Assembly: GCA_025924845.1 (NCBI GenBank)
Contig: JAICHN010000295.1
Location: 1 to 6,585, forward strand
Reading direction: 5' to 3'
Source: Chloroflexota bacterium
GTDB lineage: Bacteria; Chloroflexota; UBA5177; JANWHV01
Length of the DNA: 6,585 nucleotides
Positions 5,908 to 6,585 of this stretch are shown piece after piece. A model generated the notes under the pieces. The model was not told the DNA's origin. It saw only the letters and a list, made by a program, of their open reading frames with translations, and did not search any database. Within the stretch, counting starts at the first letter, position 1; each line of letters begins with the position of its first letter. The position numbers and the translations under genes are program-made.

Positions 5908-5955
5908 TTGCATCAAGGACTACAGGATAAGGATCTCACACCAGGTGCTTTACAG

Positions 5956-6585
5956 TCAGGATCGATAAGCTGGATTCTCCCATGGGATCAGATCCCGTCG
6001 GCCGGACGTAATGCTGCCCAGCGGCACGCCTCGACTCGCCCCCGTAACGGAGGGCAAGTTACCGGGCCGTCCCTGCAAGGTAAGGTAGCCGAGCACGGCG
6101 AACAATACTGCCTCCTTGGCATCAACATGGCCTCCCAACTGGTCAATAGTCCGCAGCGGGAGCGGCGCCAGAGCATCGGCCAGACGCTGCATGAGCGAAT
6201 CGTTATGTGTACCGCCGCCGCTGGCCACCACGTCGGCCGGTACGGCGCCGCCTGGGTACCACCGGGAAACGGCCTCGGCCACGCTTTGCGCCGTGAACTG
6301 GGCCAGGGTGGCGAGCAGATCGTCGGGCGACCGATCGCCCCCATCCGCGAGCAACTCGTCCACGAAAGCCGCCCCGAAATCCTCGCTGCCCGTCGCTTTG
6401 GGAGGCGGTAAATGGATGAACGGATGGGTCAGCAGCCGCGCCAGCAAGGCTTTATCTACCTTTCCCCGCGCGGCGCGCGCGCCGGCGCGATCGAACGGCT
6501 CGGCTCCCCCGGTCAGCCGCCGTACCGCGAGGTCCATGGGCATGTTGGCCGGGCCGGTGTCGAAGCCGATCACCGCCGTGGGATC
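5956..6585 (-). CDS. anmK: Anhydro-N-acetylmuramic acid kinase, C-terminal 209 residues (cut by window edge)
   Basis: AnmK opens the 1,6-anhydro ring of anhydro-MurNAc and phosphorylates it with ATP to MurNAc-6-phosphate, a cytoplasmic step in peptidoglycan recycling before MurQ. The visible part starts at the window edge with DPTAVIGFDTGPANMPMD; the aspartate of GFDTGP corresponds to the family's catalytic base. Further family blocks follow in order: RRLTGGAEPFDR (22-33), AARGKVDKALLARLL (38-52), PPKATGSEDFG (61-71), the SGGGTHN sugar-kinase glycine motif (122-128), DAKEAVLFAVLGYLTL (155-170) and GNLPSVTGAS (175-184). The family is about 365-390 residues long, so roughly 160-180 N-terminal residues lie beyond base 6585. 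The frame runs open to the edge, so a GTG at 6573 is internal and not the start. The serine hydrolase gene follows on the same strand after 132 bp. Confidence 0.94.
   Translation of the reverse strand, partial: DPTAVIGFDTGPANMPMDLAVRRLTGGAEPFDRAGARAARGKVDKALLARLLTHPFIHLPPPKATGSEDFGAAFVDELLADGGDRSPDDLLATLAQFTAQSVAEAVSRWYPGGAVPADVVASGGGTHNDSLMQRLADALAPLPLRTIDQLGGHVDAKEAVLFAVLGYLTLQGRPGNLPSVTGASRGVPLGSITSGRRDLIPWENPAYRS

Larger units (their letters stand above)
5852..5944. repeat. Nested palindrome between anmK and the serine hydrolase gene
   Basis: Bases 5852-5863 (CTGGTGTGAGAT) are the exact reverse complement of 5933-5944, enclosing a 93-bp, comparatively AT-rich segment. Inside, 5876-5880 can pair with 5927-5931, and a perfect 12-bp hairpin occupies 5882-5907. 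Two perfect 12-bp inverted repeats, one inside the other, are unlikely by chance in so short a gap. The segment fills most of the 132 bp between the two minus-strand genes. I see no clear target duplication or U-rich tail. It may be a small palindromic insertion, an mRNA-stabilising or attenuating structure, or a regulatory region. Confidence 0.7.

Noticed and set aside
5824..5916. Extended N terminus of the serine hydrolase starting at 5916
   Set aside because: The extra residues would be encoded by the perfect palindrome and show no homology-like content. The ATG at 5823 has GAGAGGGG at good spacing.
5908..6411. A 167-codon plus-strand frame opposite anmK
   Set aside because: It is antisense to a clearly conserved kinase frame, and its composition and lack of motifs mark it as spurious.

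Overview
This is a GC-rich, densely coding bacterial window. Six protein genes are supported, plus two palindrome-rich intergenic segments. The gene content (AnmK, a YwnA-type Rrf2 regulator, a thiolase next to a long-form 3-hydroxyacyl-CoA dehydrogenase, a Sec-exported ABC binding protein) and GGAGG-type ribosome binding sites suggest a Gram-negative, probably a pseudomonadote. No rRNA or other taxonomic marker is present, so this is inference.

Layout. (1) 1-1452, minus strand: a fatty-acid beta-oxidation pair, a thiolase (fadA type) followed after 51 bp including its stop by the start of a 3-hydroxyacyl-CoA dehydrogenase cut by the window's left edge. (2) 1453-1812: a 360-bp gene-free gap built around nested inverted repeats, with a REP/BIME-like hairpin pair inside longer inverted ends. 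(3) 1813-3009, minus: a periplasmic substrate-binding protein of the branched-chain amino acid/amide type, with no permease or ATPase genes beside it. (4) 3010-3169: a divergent promoter region. (5) 3170-4517, plus: an overlapping two-gene operon of an Rrf2 regulator and a thioredoxin-reductase-like flavoprotein with a CPYC motif. (6) 4546-6585, minus: the C-terminal half of anmK (anhydro-MurNAc kinase) followed by a class-C beta-lactamase-family serine hydrolase. Their 132-bp gap holds a perfect 12-bp hairpin nested in a second perfect 12-bp inverted repeat.

How the genes work together. Thiolase and dehydrogenase carry out the last two steps of beta-oxidation. The Rrf2/flavoprotein pair looks like a thiol-stress sensor controlling its own disulfide-reductase-like enzyme. 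AnmK and the serine hydrolase plausibly both act in peptidoglycan recycling. Every protein family here is known. The least explained parts are the two structured intergenic segments and the atypical NAD(P) region of the flavoprotein. I found no mobile-element gene, CRISPR array, tRNA or defence system.
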